Part shown: positions 16,726-24,326 of the stretch, piece after piece | How the letters are laid out: each line of letters begins with the position of its first letter | Position numbering within the stretch: position 1 is the stretch's first letter | Assembly (NCBI GenBank): GCA_045535305.1 | Contig: JAZSLJ010000027.1 | Location: forward strand, 62,001 to 126,000 | DNA: 64,000 nucleotides | Direction of reading: 5' to 3' | DNA from: UBA1081 sp045535305 | Lineage (GTDB): Bacteria > Bacillota > Clostridia > Oscillospirales > Acutalibacteraceae | The notes under the pieces: model-generated | The model's input: only the letters and a program-made list of their open reading frames with translations | Databases searched by the model: none | Told to the model about the DNA's origin: nothing | Position numbers and translations under genes: made by a program

Positions 16726-17688
16726 TTATCTTTTTGAACCGCTAAAAACCTCACCACCAAGTTCAAAATATGTGAGCTTACCTGTCGAATGACTGAATTG
16801 TGCGGTAAAATTATTTCTTACTTGTACGCCAAAAGCATTGTCAGCATCAACATATGCGGTTACTGTAACAATATCATCAGAAAAATAAACATTCCACGCA
16901 TCAGTAAATATTGAACTTGGAAAATCTGCACTTGTCGGTGATAAAAGACACTTTTCTGCTGCAGATTGCGTTGCTGTTATATATGCATTTATCTGATTAC
17001 TTGACAGAGCATAATCTGCAAAATTGACAGTTTCATTCTCTGTCTTTTCTGCATCATATAAGGTTGTGTTTGCAAACGACAAATAATATATTCCGTCATC
17101 ATTCAGCATTAACATACCAGTATTTCCATATCCGCTTGTTGAGAATTTATAACTATAACATGTTCCGCCGTTATCAGTTACAAATGTAATATTTGAAATT
17201 GATTCAAAACCATAATCTTGCATAATTTTCCACACTGCAGTGCAATAATCTTCAGTTCGCTCTGTTGCGTCCATCAACTCTTGTATATTAGTATCAATTC
17301 TTTTCTTCGTTGTTGTTTCAGTTATTATAACTTCTGATTCTGTTGAATGTTCATCGCTTATCGAAGGTGAAGAATTATCAGAATTGCCTATTGATAAAGT
17401 TACAACAGTCCATATTAGCAAAATAATGGTTAGTATTATCTTTGTTTTCTTCGTCCAATCTTTTTTTGTTGCCCACATAAATATAATACCAATTGGGGGC
17501 AAAATGATGAACAAAAGCACTAAAAACCACATTTTTTTGTAAAAAGGCTGTTTTTTATCTGTATTTATTTTGTTTTTACCATTTTGAAAAGCATTTTGGT
17601 GTTGTTGATCTAATTGTGTACTTTTTCCGCAATGCGTACAAAATAAAGCACCATCAGGAATGGTTGTTCCACAGTTTTTACAATTCAT
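16726..17688 (-). CDS. Zinc-ribbon, membrane-anchored protein with extracytoplasmic domain
   Basis: The 320-residue protein has an N-terminal zinc ribbon (CKNCGTTIPDGALFCTHCGK), two hydrophobic segments (about residues 50-72 and 80-100), an acidic/Thr linker and a C-terminal domain of about 200 residues. The latter holds AEKCLLSPTSADFPS and ends VRNNFTAQFSHSTGKLTYFELGG, a pattern seen in small secreted domains of Firmicutes. The first ATG (17697) sits next to the AAAGG ribosome site, so the in-frame ATG at 17688 is preferred. It is first in the three-gene leftward unit and may be a lysogenic-conversion protein. Confidence 0.75.
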   Translation of the reverse strand: MNCKNCGTTIPDGALFCTHCGKSTQLDQQHQNAFQNGKNKINTDKKQPFYKKMWFLVLLFIILPPIGIIFMWATKKDWTKKTKIILTIILLIWTVVTLSIGNSDNSSPSISDEHSTESEVIITETTTKKRIDTNIQELMDATERTEDYCTAVWKIMQDYGFESISNITFVTDNGGTCYSYKFSTSGYGNTGMLMLNDDGIYYLSFANTTLYDAEKTENETVNFADYALSSNQINAYITATQSAAEKCLLSPTSADFPSSIFTDAWNVYFSDDIVTVTAYVDADNAFGVQVRNNFTAQFSHSTGKLTYFELGGEVFSGSKR

Positions 17689-17838
17689 AATTATCATCCT
17701 TTGTTTATAATTTTATAGTATTTACTGAAAATACTATTTCTTAAAATATAAATAAAGAATATAATATAAATGATATATTTGTGTGAATAAAGTGTTAATT
17801 TATCAAAATATAATTTAAATTGTATTCTTATACATTTT

Positions 17839-18486
17839 TTATTGCTCTATTTCTCTGACAAGTAACACCGGAACACCGACAATTCGACAATGATTAAGGT
17901 CTTCCCCCTCAATTGTTTTTGGTTCGTATGTGGGATTAATAGGTATAAGTTTCATCCAATCTTCGCCGGATACAAATTCGACTTTTTTTAATGTTGCATA
18001 ATCCTCATACTGAACGACACCGATATCCCCGCTTCTGTATAGTGTTGGGGTCTTTTTTATTAACACCTTATCATTATTCATATACATCGGGTACATACTG
18101 CTACCGTGAATTTTTAGAACAAAGAAATCTTCTTTGGGTCTGCCTTTAAGATATGATAAAGGAATTTCTATAGAATCAAGTGTATCATATTCTTCATTAG
18201 CAAACATATCGTATCCTGCTGCAAGTTCACCAATGACGGGAAATACAACAGTATCTTCAGTTATTTCAGGAATATGAGTTTTTTCTTCATCCCATCCCAT
18301 GAGATAACTGGGAGTAGTGTTGAGAGCTTTTGCAAAAGCTATTATTTTTGATTGGTTTATGTCGCGCAAACCTAATTCGATTTTATTTACTGCTGATGCA
18401 GTTTTAAATCCAACTTTTTCGGCAAGCTCTTGTTGAGATAATCCTAATTGTTCACGTAAAAATTTGATTCTATCATAAATCGTCAT
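17839..18486 (-). CDS. CI/LexA-type phage repressor (XRE plus S24 peptidase)
   Basis: The 215-residue protein has a helix-turn-helix at residues 3-65 (REQLGLSQQELAEKVGFK, INKSKI-like recognition region, LNTTPSYLMGWDE) and a LexA-like S24 domain with an Ala-Gly cleavage site in GELAAGYD, the catalytic Ser in KIHGSSMYPMY and the Lys in ATLKKVEF. It should hold the prophage silent and self-cleave after DNA damage. The frame stays open upstream to 18567, but MTIYDRIKFL at 18486 has a GGTGA site and starts at the canonical domain edge; it faces the Cro-like gene across the operator region. Confidence 0.92.
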   Translation of the reverse strand: MTIYDRIKFLREQLGLSQQELAEKVGFKTASAVNKIELGLRDINQSKIIAFAKALNTTPSYLMGWDEEKTHIPEITEDTVVFPVIGELAAGYDMFANEEYDTLDSIEIPLSYLKGRPKEDFFVLKIHGSSMYPMYMNNDKVLIKKTPTLYRSGDIGVVQYEDYATLKKVEFVSGEDWMKLIPINPTYEPKTIEGEDLNHCRIVGVPVLLVREIEQ

Positions 18487-18502
18487 TTTAATCACCGAAA
18501 AC

Positions 18503-18611
18503 AATATAACATAGATTAGCCAGAATGTCAACTTTTTTTGAAAAAATATCAAAAAAACTATTGACAAATTGGCTAATGATTGTTATAATCTCAATATAGC
18601 CAAAATGGCTA
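18503..18611. promoter_or_regulatory. Divergent prophage promoters with repeated operators
   Basis: Leftward promoter: TTGACA (18531-18526), 17-bp spacer, TATATT (18508-18503). Rightward promoter: TTGACA (18561-18566), 17-bp spacer, TATAAT (18584-18589). Each spacer contains the half-site TGGCTAA or its complement (18514-18520 region and 18570-18576). A full 15-bp palindrome TAGCCAAAATGGCTA lies at 18597-18611, at the rightward transcription start. A repressor bound to these sites would block both directions. A further full copy lies at 18839. Confidence 0.85.
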
Positions 18612-18629
18612 ATATATAAGGAGGTGAAA

Positions 18630-18854
18630 ATGATGCCTACAAATACAAAGAAATTGAGAGCTAAACTTACAGAAATGGGGTTCACACAATCGCAGATTGC
18701 GGAAAAACTCGGAATTAGCTATCAGTCCTTATGTTATAAAATAAATAACAAAATTGAATTTAAAGCAAGCGAAATTCAAAAACTTTGTGAAATTCTTGAA
18801 ATTAAAAATAAGGATGAATATTTTTTTTGCAACCAAAATAGCCAAAATGGCTAA
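18630..18854 (+). CDS. Cro-like HTH protein
   Basis: This small protein of 74 residues is almost entirely a helix-turn-helix: KLRAKLTEMGFTQSQIAEKL, GISYQSLCYKINNKIEF, then EIQKLCEILEIKNKDEYFF. The pattern resembles short Firmicute phage Cro/antirepressor proteins (DUF739-like). It is the first gene on the rightward promoter. AAGGAGG lies 5 bp before ATG 18630 and 8 bp before ATG 18633, so the start could be one codon later. Its last codons contain a second copy of the operator palindrome. Confidence 0.88.
   Translation: MMPTNTKKLRAKLTEMGFTQSQIAEKLGISYQSLCYKINNKIEFKASEIQKLCEILEIKNKDEYFFCNQNSQNG
18839..18853. promoter_or_regulatory. Second copy of the 15-bp operator palindrome
   Basis: TAGCCAAAATGGCTA, identical to 18597-18611, overlapping the last codons of the Cro-like gene. 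It could let the repressor act as a roadblock or form a loop between operators about 240 bp apart. Confidence 0.75.
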
Positions 18855-18884
18855 ACGGAATTAAATGAAGCGAGGTGAAAAGAA

Positions 18885-19076
18885 ATGAATCAAAAAATAG
18901 GCTCCCCGATACGACTGGAATGTACAGAAAATGAAATTGACGCTCTGCTTTACTCTGCAATTTACAAAGAACTTGACAGACTTGCAAATTGTAGAAATAA
19001 AAAAGAACGTCAGAAAATAAGAAATTTTATTTTATCAGGGTATAAGACTTTGAAAGAAGTCAGACGGAACAATTAA
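18885..19076 (+). CDS. Small hypothetical phage protein
   Basis: A 63-residue, mainly helical protein with a basic middle (NKKERQKIRNFI). GAGGTG lies 8 bp before the ATG. It is second in the early operon. Its 3' end overlaps the convergent membrane-protein gene by 42 bp. It resembles small early-phage proteins in length only; no function is visible. Confidence 0.65.
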   Translation: MNQKIGSPIRLECTENEIDALLYSAIYKELDRLANCRNKKERQKIRNFILSGYKTLKEVRRNN

Positions 19077-19538
19077 GTCAAAGTATTTTTCTAAAAAATA
19101 TGTAGCAACAAAACTTAATATCCACCCGAGTATGTTGATGATAATTGATATAGGTGCTTTTGGGGAAAAGTTCAGGTGATTTAATATATTTACAGGCAAA
19201 TTAAGCCAATATGTAGGATAAAAAGTTTGACGAATTCGAAACGCAAAAACGCCAATCGTTTTATCGAAAATTTTTAGTAACTCGTCTCTGTATTTTGGGT
19301 CACCTAAACAGTCAGAAATATATGCATCTGACATTTGATTCAAAGCAAATCGTTTGGTTACTAAAACGATATATTGGGTGCCTGCGGCATTAAATAAATT
19401 TTCTATTGGTCGTGTATATCTATTGATTTTTTCGTCTTTTCTTTTGAAATGGTTGAAGTAATATTTTGTTGCAATAAGTCTGTGAATGTTGGTAAAAAGC
19501 CTGATAACAGCGATTAACGCAATTATATAAAAGATCAT
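19035..19538 (-). CDS. Membrane protein encoded against the early operon
   Basis: The 167-residue protein has an N-terminal membrane helix (residues 1-18), a basic soluble centre (FNHFKRKDEKINRY) and hydrophobic segments near residues 105-125 and 130-155. It is the only leftward gene in the early region and has its own promoter, so it is probably expressed in the lysogen; superinfection exclusion is one possibility. An upstream in-frame ATG at 19571 precedes the GGAG ribosome site that serves ATG 19538. I do not recognise the family. Confidence 0.7.
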   Translation of the reverse strand: MIFYIIALIAVIRLFTNIHRLIATKYYFNHFKRKDEKINRYTRPIENLFNAAGTQYIVLVTKRFALNQMSDAYISDCLGDPKYRDELLKIFDKTIGVFAFRIRQTFYPTYWLNLPVNILNHLNFSPKAPISIIINILGWILSFVATYFLEKYFDLIVPSDFFQSLIP

Positions 19539-19561
19539 AATGTAACACTCCTCATATAAAG

Positions 19562-19590
19562 AGTGTAACACTAAAAGAAAATAATGTCAA
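19562..19590 (-). promoter_or_regulatory. Promoter of the antisense-oriented membrane gene
   Basis: On the minus strand TTGACA (19590-19585), 17-bp spacer, TACACT (19567-19562). Direct repeats TGTAACACT at 19541-19549 and 19564-19572 overlap the -10 box and the leader and look like an operator pair. Confidence 0.6.
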
Positions 19591-19616
19591 TTAAACAGTA
19601 ATGCGAGGTGAAAGTA

Positions 19617-20009
19617 ATGGAAAAGAAAACATTAAATAAAATTGATGAAGCAATAGAGAGCCTTTGTGCATATATCAAAGCAATAGCGGACACAAACAGG
19701 ATTGCATATGATGAAGAAATTGTTGATACAACAAAAACCCTTGCCGAATTACTTATAGCAAGATTAAAGATATGTGAAACAGAACAACTGGAACAACAGA
19801 AAGATATGTTCCAGCATATCAGAATCACCGGCTATGACGGAGTTTACTCTGCAATAGATATTGATTCAACTGAAGAAGGTACTACTTATGCAATTTTCAA
19901 GCCTGATAATAGCAGGGGAGTTAATCTGCTTTGCGAAATAAGGGATGTGAATTCTCTTATATACTTAGCAAACACATCCTGCACAACTGTAAATGCAGCA
20001 CTCAAATAG
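19617..20009 (+). CDS. Hypothetical early phage protein
   Basis: The 130-residue protein has a helical N-terminal half (to about residue 60) and a beta-rich C-terminal half with ITGYDGVYSAIDIDS. That second half resembles part of the next gene product (IKGFYGKWSAYDSYADDEIG), so the two probably share a small domain, perhaps by duplication. GTG 19608 is in frame but lies on the GAGGTG ribosome site, so ATG 19617 is used. Function unknown. Confidence 0.65.
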   Translation: MEKKTLNKIDEAIESLCAYIKAIADTNRIAYDEEIVDTTKTLAELLIARLKICETEQLEQQKDMFQHIRITGYDGVYSAIDIDSTEEGTTYAIFKPDNSRGVNLLCEIRDVNSLIYLANTSCTTVNAALK

Positions 20010-20023
20010 CAGGAGGTGTAAAA

Positions 20024-20272
20024 ATGGATATTTCAAAATATCAACATTTAAGAATAAAAGGATTTTACGGTAAATGGTCAGCCTATGATTCCTATGCGGA
20101 TGATGAAATCGGCGAGCTGATTTTTCTCAAAAATGATGATTTGGGGGACAAAGCGGTAACACTTGCTTGTCGTGTTGTTGGTGAATCCGGTCTTGAATTG
20201 GTCTGTACCTTCAAAGACGAATCTCAATCGTTTTGTGATACGGTCAAGCAAGCAGCACATAGCAATTATTAG
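20024..20272 (+). CDS. Small hypothetical phage protein, paralogous to preceding C-terminus
   Basis: The 82-residue protein starts MDISKYQHLRIKGFYGKWSAYD, aligning by eye with the C-terminal half of the preceding protein. AGGAGG sits 7 bp before ATG 20024; the longer open frame upstream is not used. It is in the tightly packed early operon. Function unknown. Confidence 0.7.
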   Translation: MDISKYQHLRIKGFYGKWSAYDSYADDEIGELIFLKNDDLGDKAVTLACRVVGESGLELVCTFKDESQSFCDTVKQAAHSNY

Positions 20273-20283
20273 GAGGTGGTTTT

Positions 20284-20457
20284 ATGGCAGCACTCAAATG
20301 TACCTGTTACATATCAATAGACGGCGCAGCACCTGTTTTGTTTGATTCTTTGACACAGGCACAGAAAGACAGATGTAAAAGTGTGTGGTCCGAAAAACTG
20401 TCAAGGGTGAGTTCTGCATATTTCAGTAATCATCCGGAAGAGTTTGCAGCTCTGTAA
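20284..20457 (+). CDS. 57-residue hypothetical protein
   Basis: ATG 20284 follows AGGAGGTGG by 4-6 bp and the frame runs to TAA at 20455. The protein starts AALKCTCYISIDGA and contains LTQAQKDRCKSVWSEKLSRV, an amphipathic helix. The codon use and spacing match its neighbours. No family recognised. Confidence 0.7.
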   Translation: MAALKCTCYISIDGAAPVLFDSLTQAQKDRCKSVWSEKLSRVSSAYFSNHPEEFAAL

Positions 20458-20481
20458 GTTTAAATAAAAGGATGTGAAAAA

Positions 20482-20682
20482 ATGCAAATACAAACAGGTG
20501 TTATCTCATTCAGAAGCCCTACGGGCGAATTTATTTATGATGAACCTATTTATGATGATATTACTGTTGATGAGGAGCTTGAGGATAATGCTTCGGAATC
20601 ATTAGTATGCAGTCCTCTTGATGCCTTCGTAAAATACATTGCGAACAAAATAAATACAGAGAGGAGCGCAGAAAATGCTTAA
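20482..20682 (+). CDS. 66-residue acidic hypothetical protein
   Basis: The protein is acidic (DEPIYDDITVDEELEDN) and ends in a helix (LDAFVKYIANKI). AAAGGATGTG precedes the ATG. Its end overlaps the next gene by 8 bp, which indicates translational coupling. Acidic small early proteins in phages are often inhibitors of host factors, but nothing specific is visible. Confidence 0.65.
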   Translation: MQIQTGVISFRSPTGEFIYDEPIYDDITVDEELEDNASESLVCSPLDAFVKYIANKINTERSAENA

Positions 20683-20866
20683 CAACATTACATATTTTTT
20701 GGACTGGCTGTGGGATGCAATTATAAATTTCATATATTCAGCCATTCAGTTAGGGTGTGTTCTGGTTTTCCTGCTTATTCTAACATTTGGTGTGATGGTG
20801 TTATATTATTCATTCAAACCCACACATAGAGAGGATGATAATAATGTCGGACAGGCTGACGAATGA
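20675..20866 (+). CDS. Small single-pass membrane protein
   Basis: The 63-residue protein has a Trp-rich start (FLDWLWDAI), a long hydrophobic segment (residues 25-47) and a charged tail. GAGAGGAG precedes its ATG inside the previous gene. It also overlaps the next gene. Probably an early-phage membrane protein of unknown role. Confidence 0.65.
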   Translation: MLNNITYFLDWLWDAIINFIYSAIQLGCVLVFLLILTFGVMVLYYSFKPTHREDDNNVGQADE

Positions 20867-21050
20867 AACCAACATAATAAACGCGGTCCGTGATGAAGGC
20901 TTTGCCCTTATGCTGTATCTCAAGCTTAAAAAGTATGAGGATTTAGGGTATAGCCCGGAGGAACTGCAAAGAATTATTACACAGAATGAGCTGAGAGGTA
21001 AGCTTATTAAATCTGCAAGAATAGAGGTGAAAATAGATGTGCAGACGTGA
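20844..21050 (+). CDS. Small hypothetical protein with YEDLGYSPEEL motif
   Basis: The 68-residue protein contains KLKKYEDLGYSPEELQRII, a motif style common in small proteins of gut Firmicute phages. ATG 20835 is adjacent to the GAGAGG site and therefore unlikely; ATG 20844 has correct spacing. It overlaps both neighbouring genes. Function unknown. Confidence 0.65.
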   Translation: MSDRLTNETNIINAVRDEGFALMLYLKLKKYEDLGYSPEELQRIITQNELRGKLIKSARIEVKIDVQT

Positions 21051-21633
21051 AGAAGAATTACGCAAAATGATAGCAAACAGATTGAGTAATGTAATGTATA
21101 AGTCAGGATATACATACACAACTTTGGCATTTAAACTTGGATGCGCTGAAAACGGCCCGAGATGTTGGATGACCGGAAAACAGATTCCCGCATTAATAAA
21201 GCTTATTGAAATGGCAATTATTTTTAATTGTTCAACAGATTATCTGCTGGGCTTATCAAATGATTTTGAGGAGCTTAAGGTTGACGGTGAAAGTGTTGAT
21301 ATCTCAGTTTTACACTTTTTCATTGGCGACAGAATTAGTAATGTACAAAGTACAAGAGGCTATTCAAATAATAAGCTTGCACAGGAGCTTGAAGTAAAGC
21401 CGTGTACAGTTGCTAATTGGGTTGGCGGAAGAAATACACCGAATATCCTATACATAATTAAAATGGCTCAGTTGTTAAATGTATCAACCGATTATATTTT
21501 AGGACTATCTGATGATTCTCCGAAATTTATAAAGAAAGCTGATGATAATTTAACAAGATGTTCCTGCGCCGCAGTTGAAAGCGGTATCAGCTATGGAAAA
21601 TATATGGCTATGAAATACCAAAATAAAAAATAA
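21037..21633 (+). CDS. Protein with two tandem XRE helix-turn-helix domains
   Basis: The 198-residue protein contains two similar HTH units: residues 8-72 (MIANRLSNVMYKSGYTYTTL to CSTDYLLGLSND) and residues 93-160 (GDRISNVQSTRGYSNNKLAQ to VSTDYILGLSDD). Both end in the same STDYxLGLS phrase, so an internal duplication is likely and the monomer may read two half-sites. It ends in a basic tail. It is in the middle of the early operon and could be a second regulator controlling late early genes. Confidence 0.8.
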   Translation: MCRREEELRKMIANRLSNVMYKSGYTYTTLAFKLGCAENGPRCWMTGKQIPALIKLIEMAIIFNCSTDYLLGLSNDFEELKVDGESVDISVLHFFIGDRISNVQSTRGYSNNKLAQELEVKPCTVANWVGGRNTPNILYIIKMAQLLNVSTDYILGLSDDSPKFIKKADDNLTRCSCAAVESGISYGKYMAMKYQNKK

Positions 21634-21636
21634 AAA

Positions 21637-21667
21637 GCCGCATAGGAGTGGGCGCTCCAAATGCGGC
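21637..21667 (+). promoter_or_regulatory. Hairpin covering the ribosome site and first ATG of the methyltransferase
   Basis: GCCGCAT (21637-21643) pairs with ATGCGGC (21661-21667) and, inside, GGAG (21645-21648) pairs with CTCC (21655-21658). The outer arm holds the ATG at 21661 and the inner stem holds the only nearby GGAG. Folding would hide both. No T-run follows, so it is not a terminator. Confidence 0.55.
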
Positions 21668-23547
21668 AGATACAAAAAATATCTGTAAATATTGTAAACG
21701 ATATTTATAAAAATGTCAAGAAGGAAGTGTGTAAATTTAAAATGAGTGAATTGTTTGTGGATAATTTTGCCGGTGGCGGCGGTGCATCTACAGGAATTGA
21801 ATTAGCAATCGGCAGGAATGTAGATATTGCGATAAATCACGACCCAGATGCAATTGCTATGCACAAGGCAAATCACCCGAATACAAAGCACTATTGTGAA
21901 GATGTATGGGAAGTGGATCCTGTTGAAGCCTGTAACGGTCGTTCCGTTGCGCTTGCCTGGTTCTCACCCGACTGCAAGCATTTCTCAAGAGCAAAAGGCG
22001 GTAAGCCTGTTGATAAGAAAATCAGAGGTCTTGCATGGGTTGCAATCAGATGGGCATTACTTGTAAGACCGAGAGTTATAATGCTTGAAAATGTACCTGA
22101 AATTCAGACGTGGGGACCACTCGGAGAAGATAATAAGCCTATTAAAGAGCGTTCGGGTGAAACATTTACGGGATTCATTCTTGCTTTGACATCGGGAATC
22201 CCGAAATCACACCATGCATTTACAGAAATGTGTAATGCTCTTGAAATATCCGTTGATTCATTTGCAGCTGACACTCTGTCAAAAGGACTTGGATATAAAG
22301 TTCAGTACAGAACAGAGAAATCTTGCGATTACGGAGCACCGACAACCCGCACAAGGTTCTACCTGATTGCTCGTTGCGACGGCAAAGCAATTGTATGGCC
22401 TGAACACTCACACGCGCCGAAAGACAGTGAAGCTGTTAAAAACGGAGTGAAGCTTCCGTACCGTACCGCAGCTGAATGTATTGATTGGAGTATTCCTGCA
22501 AAAAGCATTTTTGAACGAGAAAAACCGCTTGCAGAAAATACTCTTCGACGAATTGCAAGAGGAATTAAAAAGTTTGTTATTGACAATCCAGAGCCGTTCA
22601 TTGTTACGGTTAATCATTCGGGTGAGAATTTCAGAGGTCAGAGCATTAACGAACCTTTGAAAACAGTAACTGCAAAGCACGGCTATGGTATTGTTACACC
22701 TACCATTATGAGTAACAATACAGGTAATATTGGTGCAAGTGTTGATGCTCCACTTCCTACTGTAACGACAGGAAACAGAAACTTTCTTGTAACCCCCACT
22801 ATAGTTCCCATTGGCTATGGTGAAAGAGAAAATCAGCAACCAAGAGTGAATAGTGTTGAAGATCCTCTCGGAACTATTGTATCAAGCGGAAAGCATTATT
22901 TGGTTGCTCCATCACTCATCCAATACCATAGTGAAACATCTGATAATGAAGTCAGGGGACAAGAAGTAGCTGAACCGATAATGACGATTGACACAAATCC
23001 TCGATATGCTCTTGCTTGTGCTCATATTATGAAGAATTATTCAGGCGGATACACGGGAGCCGGCACAAAGGCAGATGCACCGCTTGACACTGTTACAGCT
23101 GTTGACCATAACAGCCTTGTAACAGCAAATCTGATTACGCTCAGAAAAAATATGGACGGTCAGAAGGTGGACGAGCCTATTTCAACAATATCGTGCAGCG
23201 GAGCACACCACGCAGAAGTACAGGCTTTTCTTGTTAAGTATTTTTCAACAGGTAAAGCAAAGCCTGTTGATGAACCGCTTGATACAGTAACAACAAAAGA
23301 CAGATTTGCGCTTGTTACCGTGCACGGTGAAGAGTATATCATTGCTGATATCAGAATGAGGATGCTTCAGCCAAAAGAATTGTTTAAGGCGCAAGGTTTT
23401 CCCGATGATTACATAATTGACAGAGATTTTGATGGAAATGCATATTCAAAATCAAAACAAGTCGCAAGATGCGGCAATGCTGTTACACCGCCTGTCGCAA
23501 CGGCACTTGTACGGGCAAATCTGCCTGAGTATTGTAATGTGAGGTGA
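21661..23547 (+). CDS. DNA cytosine-5 methyltransferase with seven internal repeats
   Basis: The 628-residue protein has cytosine-5 methyltransferase motifs: motif I DNFAGGGGASTG, motif IV FSPDCKHFS (catalytic Cys after Pro-Asp), motif VI MLENVPEI, a TRTRFYLIAR block, and a C-terminal motif (ARCGNAVTPPVA). Between about residues 315 and 560 a module of 30-40 residues recurs seven times with the core EPLxTVT..xxLVTPxI. This is the target-recognition region. It probably protects phage DNA from host restriction; no cognate nuclease is adjacent. The conserved domain begins at MSELF (ATG 21742); ATG 21661 has the only GGAG, within a hairpin, so the start is uncertain. Confidence 0.88.
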   Translation: MRQIQKISVNIVNDIYKNVKKEVCKFKMSELFVDNFAGGGGASTGIELAIGRNVDIAINHDPDAIAMHKANHPNTKHYCEDVWEVDPVEACNGRSVALAWFSPDCKHFSRAKGGKPVDKKIRGLAWVAIRWALLVRPRVIMLENVPEIQTWGPLGEDNKPIKERSGETFTGFILALTSGIPKSHHAFTEMCNALEISVDSFAADTLSKGLGYKVQYRTEKSCDYGAPTTRTRFYLIARCDGKAIVWPEHSHAPKDSEAVKNGVKLPYRTAAECIDWSIPAKSIFEREKPLAENTLRRIARGIKKFVIDNPEPFIVTVNHSGENFRGQSINEPLKTVTAKHGYGIVTPTIMSNNTGNIGASVDAPLPTVTTGNRNFLVTPTIVPIGYGERENQQPRVNSVEDPLGTIVSSGKHYLVAPSLIQYHSETSDNEVRGQEVAEPIMTIDTNPRYALACAHIMKNYSGGYTGAGTKADAPLDTVTAVDHNSLVTANLITLRKNMDGQKVDEPISTISCSGAHHAEVQAFLVKYFSTGKAKPVDEPLDTVTTKDRFALVTVHGEEYIIADIRMRMLQPKELFKAQGFPDDYIIDRDFDGNAYSKSKQVARCGNAVTPPVATALVRANLPEYCNVR

Positions 23548-23553
23548 GGAAAA

Positions 23554-24315
23554 ATGAAAATTGAATTATATCACGATAATTTTCAGAATTATAAGAGATA
23601 CAACATCCCCAAAGCACAGTTGGTTATAGCAGATATACCATACAATCTTGGTACGAATGCATATGCATCTAATCCTGAATGGTATATCGGCGGTAGTAAC
23701 AAGAATGGTGAAAGTAACAAAGCTGCCAAAGCATTCTTTAACGGTGATGGACAGTTTAATATTGCCGAGTATTTTCACTTTTGCAATAAATTATTAAAAA
23801 AAGAACCGAAAGAGAGAGGAAAAGCTCCGGCAATGATTGTTTTCTGTGCATTTGAACAAATCCCTATTGTTATTGAATACGGTAAAAAACACGGATTTAA
23901 AAACAGTTATCCTCTTGTGTTTTGTAAGAATTATTCTGCACAGGTATTAAAGGCAAATATGAAAATTGTAGGTGCTACCGAATATGCAGTTGTATTATAT
24001 CGGGACAAGCTACCTAAATTCAACAATGACGGTAAGATGATATTCAACTGGTTTGAATGGAAACGAGATAATAAAAAAGAATACCCGAAAATACATCCCA
24101 CGCAAAAGCCTGTTTCGGTGTTAAAGCGTCTTATTGAGATATTTACCGACGAAGGGGATATTGTTATTGATCCTGTTGCAGGAAGTGCATCCACTCTTCG
24201 TGCCGCAGCAGAATTGGGGCGTAGTGCATATGGTTTTGAGGTGTCAAAAGATTTCTGCACAAAAGCAAAAAGTTCAATGCTACAGGGATATTTGACAGAA
24301 TCTAATCTTACATAG
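23554..24315 (+). CDS. DNA methylase of the N6-adenine/N4-cytosine type
   Basis: The 253-residue protein has motif IV as DIPYNLG near residue 27, followed by a target region, IHPTQKP, and motif I late as VIDPVAGSASTLRAAAELG. The order IV then I marks a beta-class amino-methyltransferase. The motif is usually DPPY; here the second position is Ile. It starts 6 bp after the cytosine methyltransferase stop, giving a two-methylase cassette without a restriction enzyme, typical of phage anti-restriction. Confidence 0.87.
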   Translation: MKIELYHDNFQNYKRYNIPKAQLVIADIPYNLGTNAYASNPEWYIGGSNKNGESNKAAKAFFNGDGQFNIAEYFHFCNKLLKKEPKERGKAPAMIVFCAFEQIPIVIEYGKKHGFKNSYPLVFCKNYSAQVLKANMKIVGATEYAVVLYRDKLPKFNNDGKMIFNWFEWKRDNKKEYPKIHPTQKPVSVLKRLIEIFTDEGDIVIDPVAGSASTLRAAAELGRSAYGFEVSKDFCTKAKSSMLQGYLTESNLT

Positions 24316-24326
24316 AGGTGAATCAA

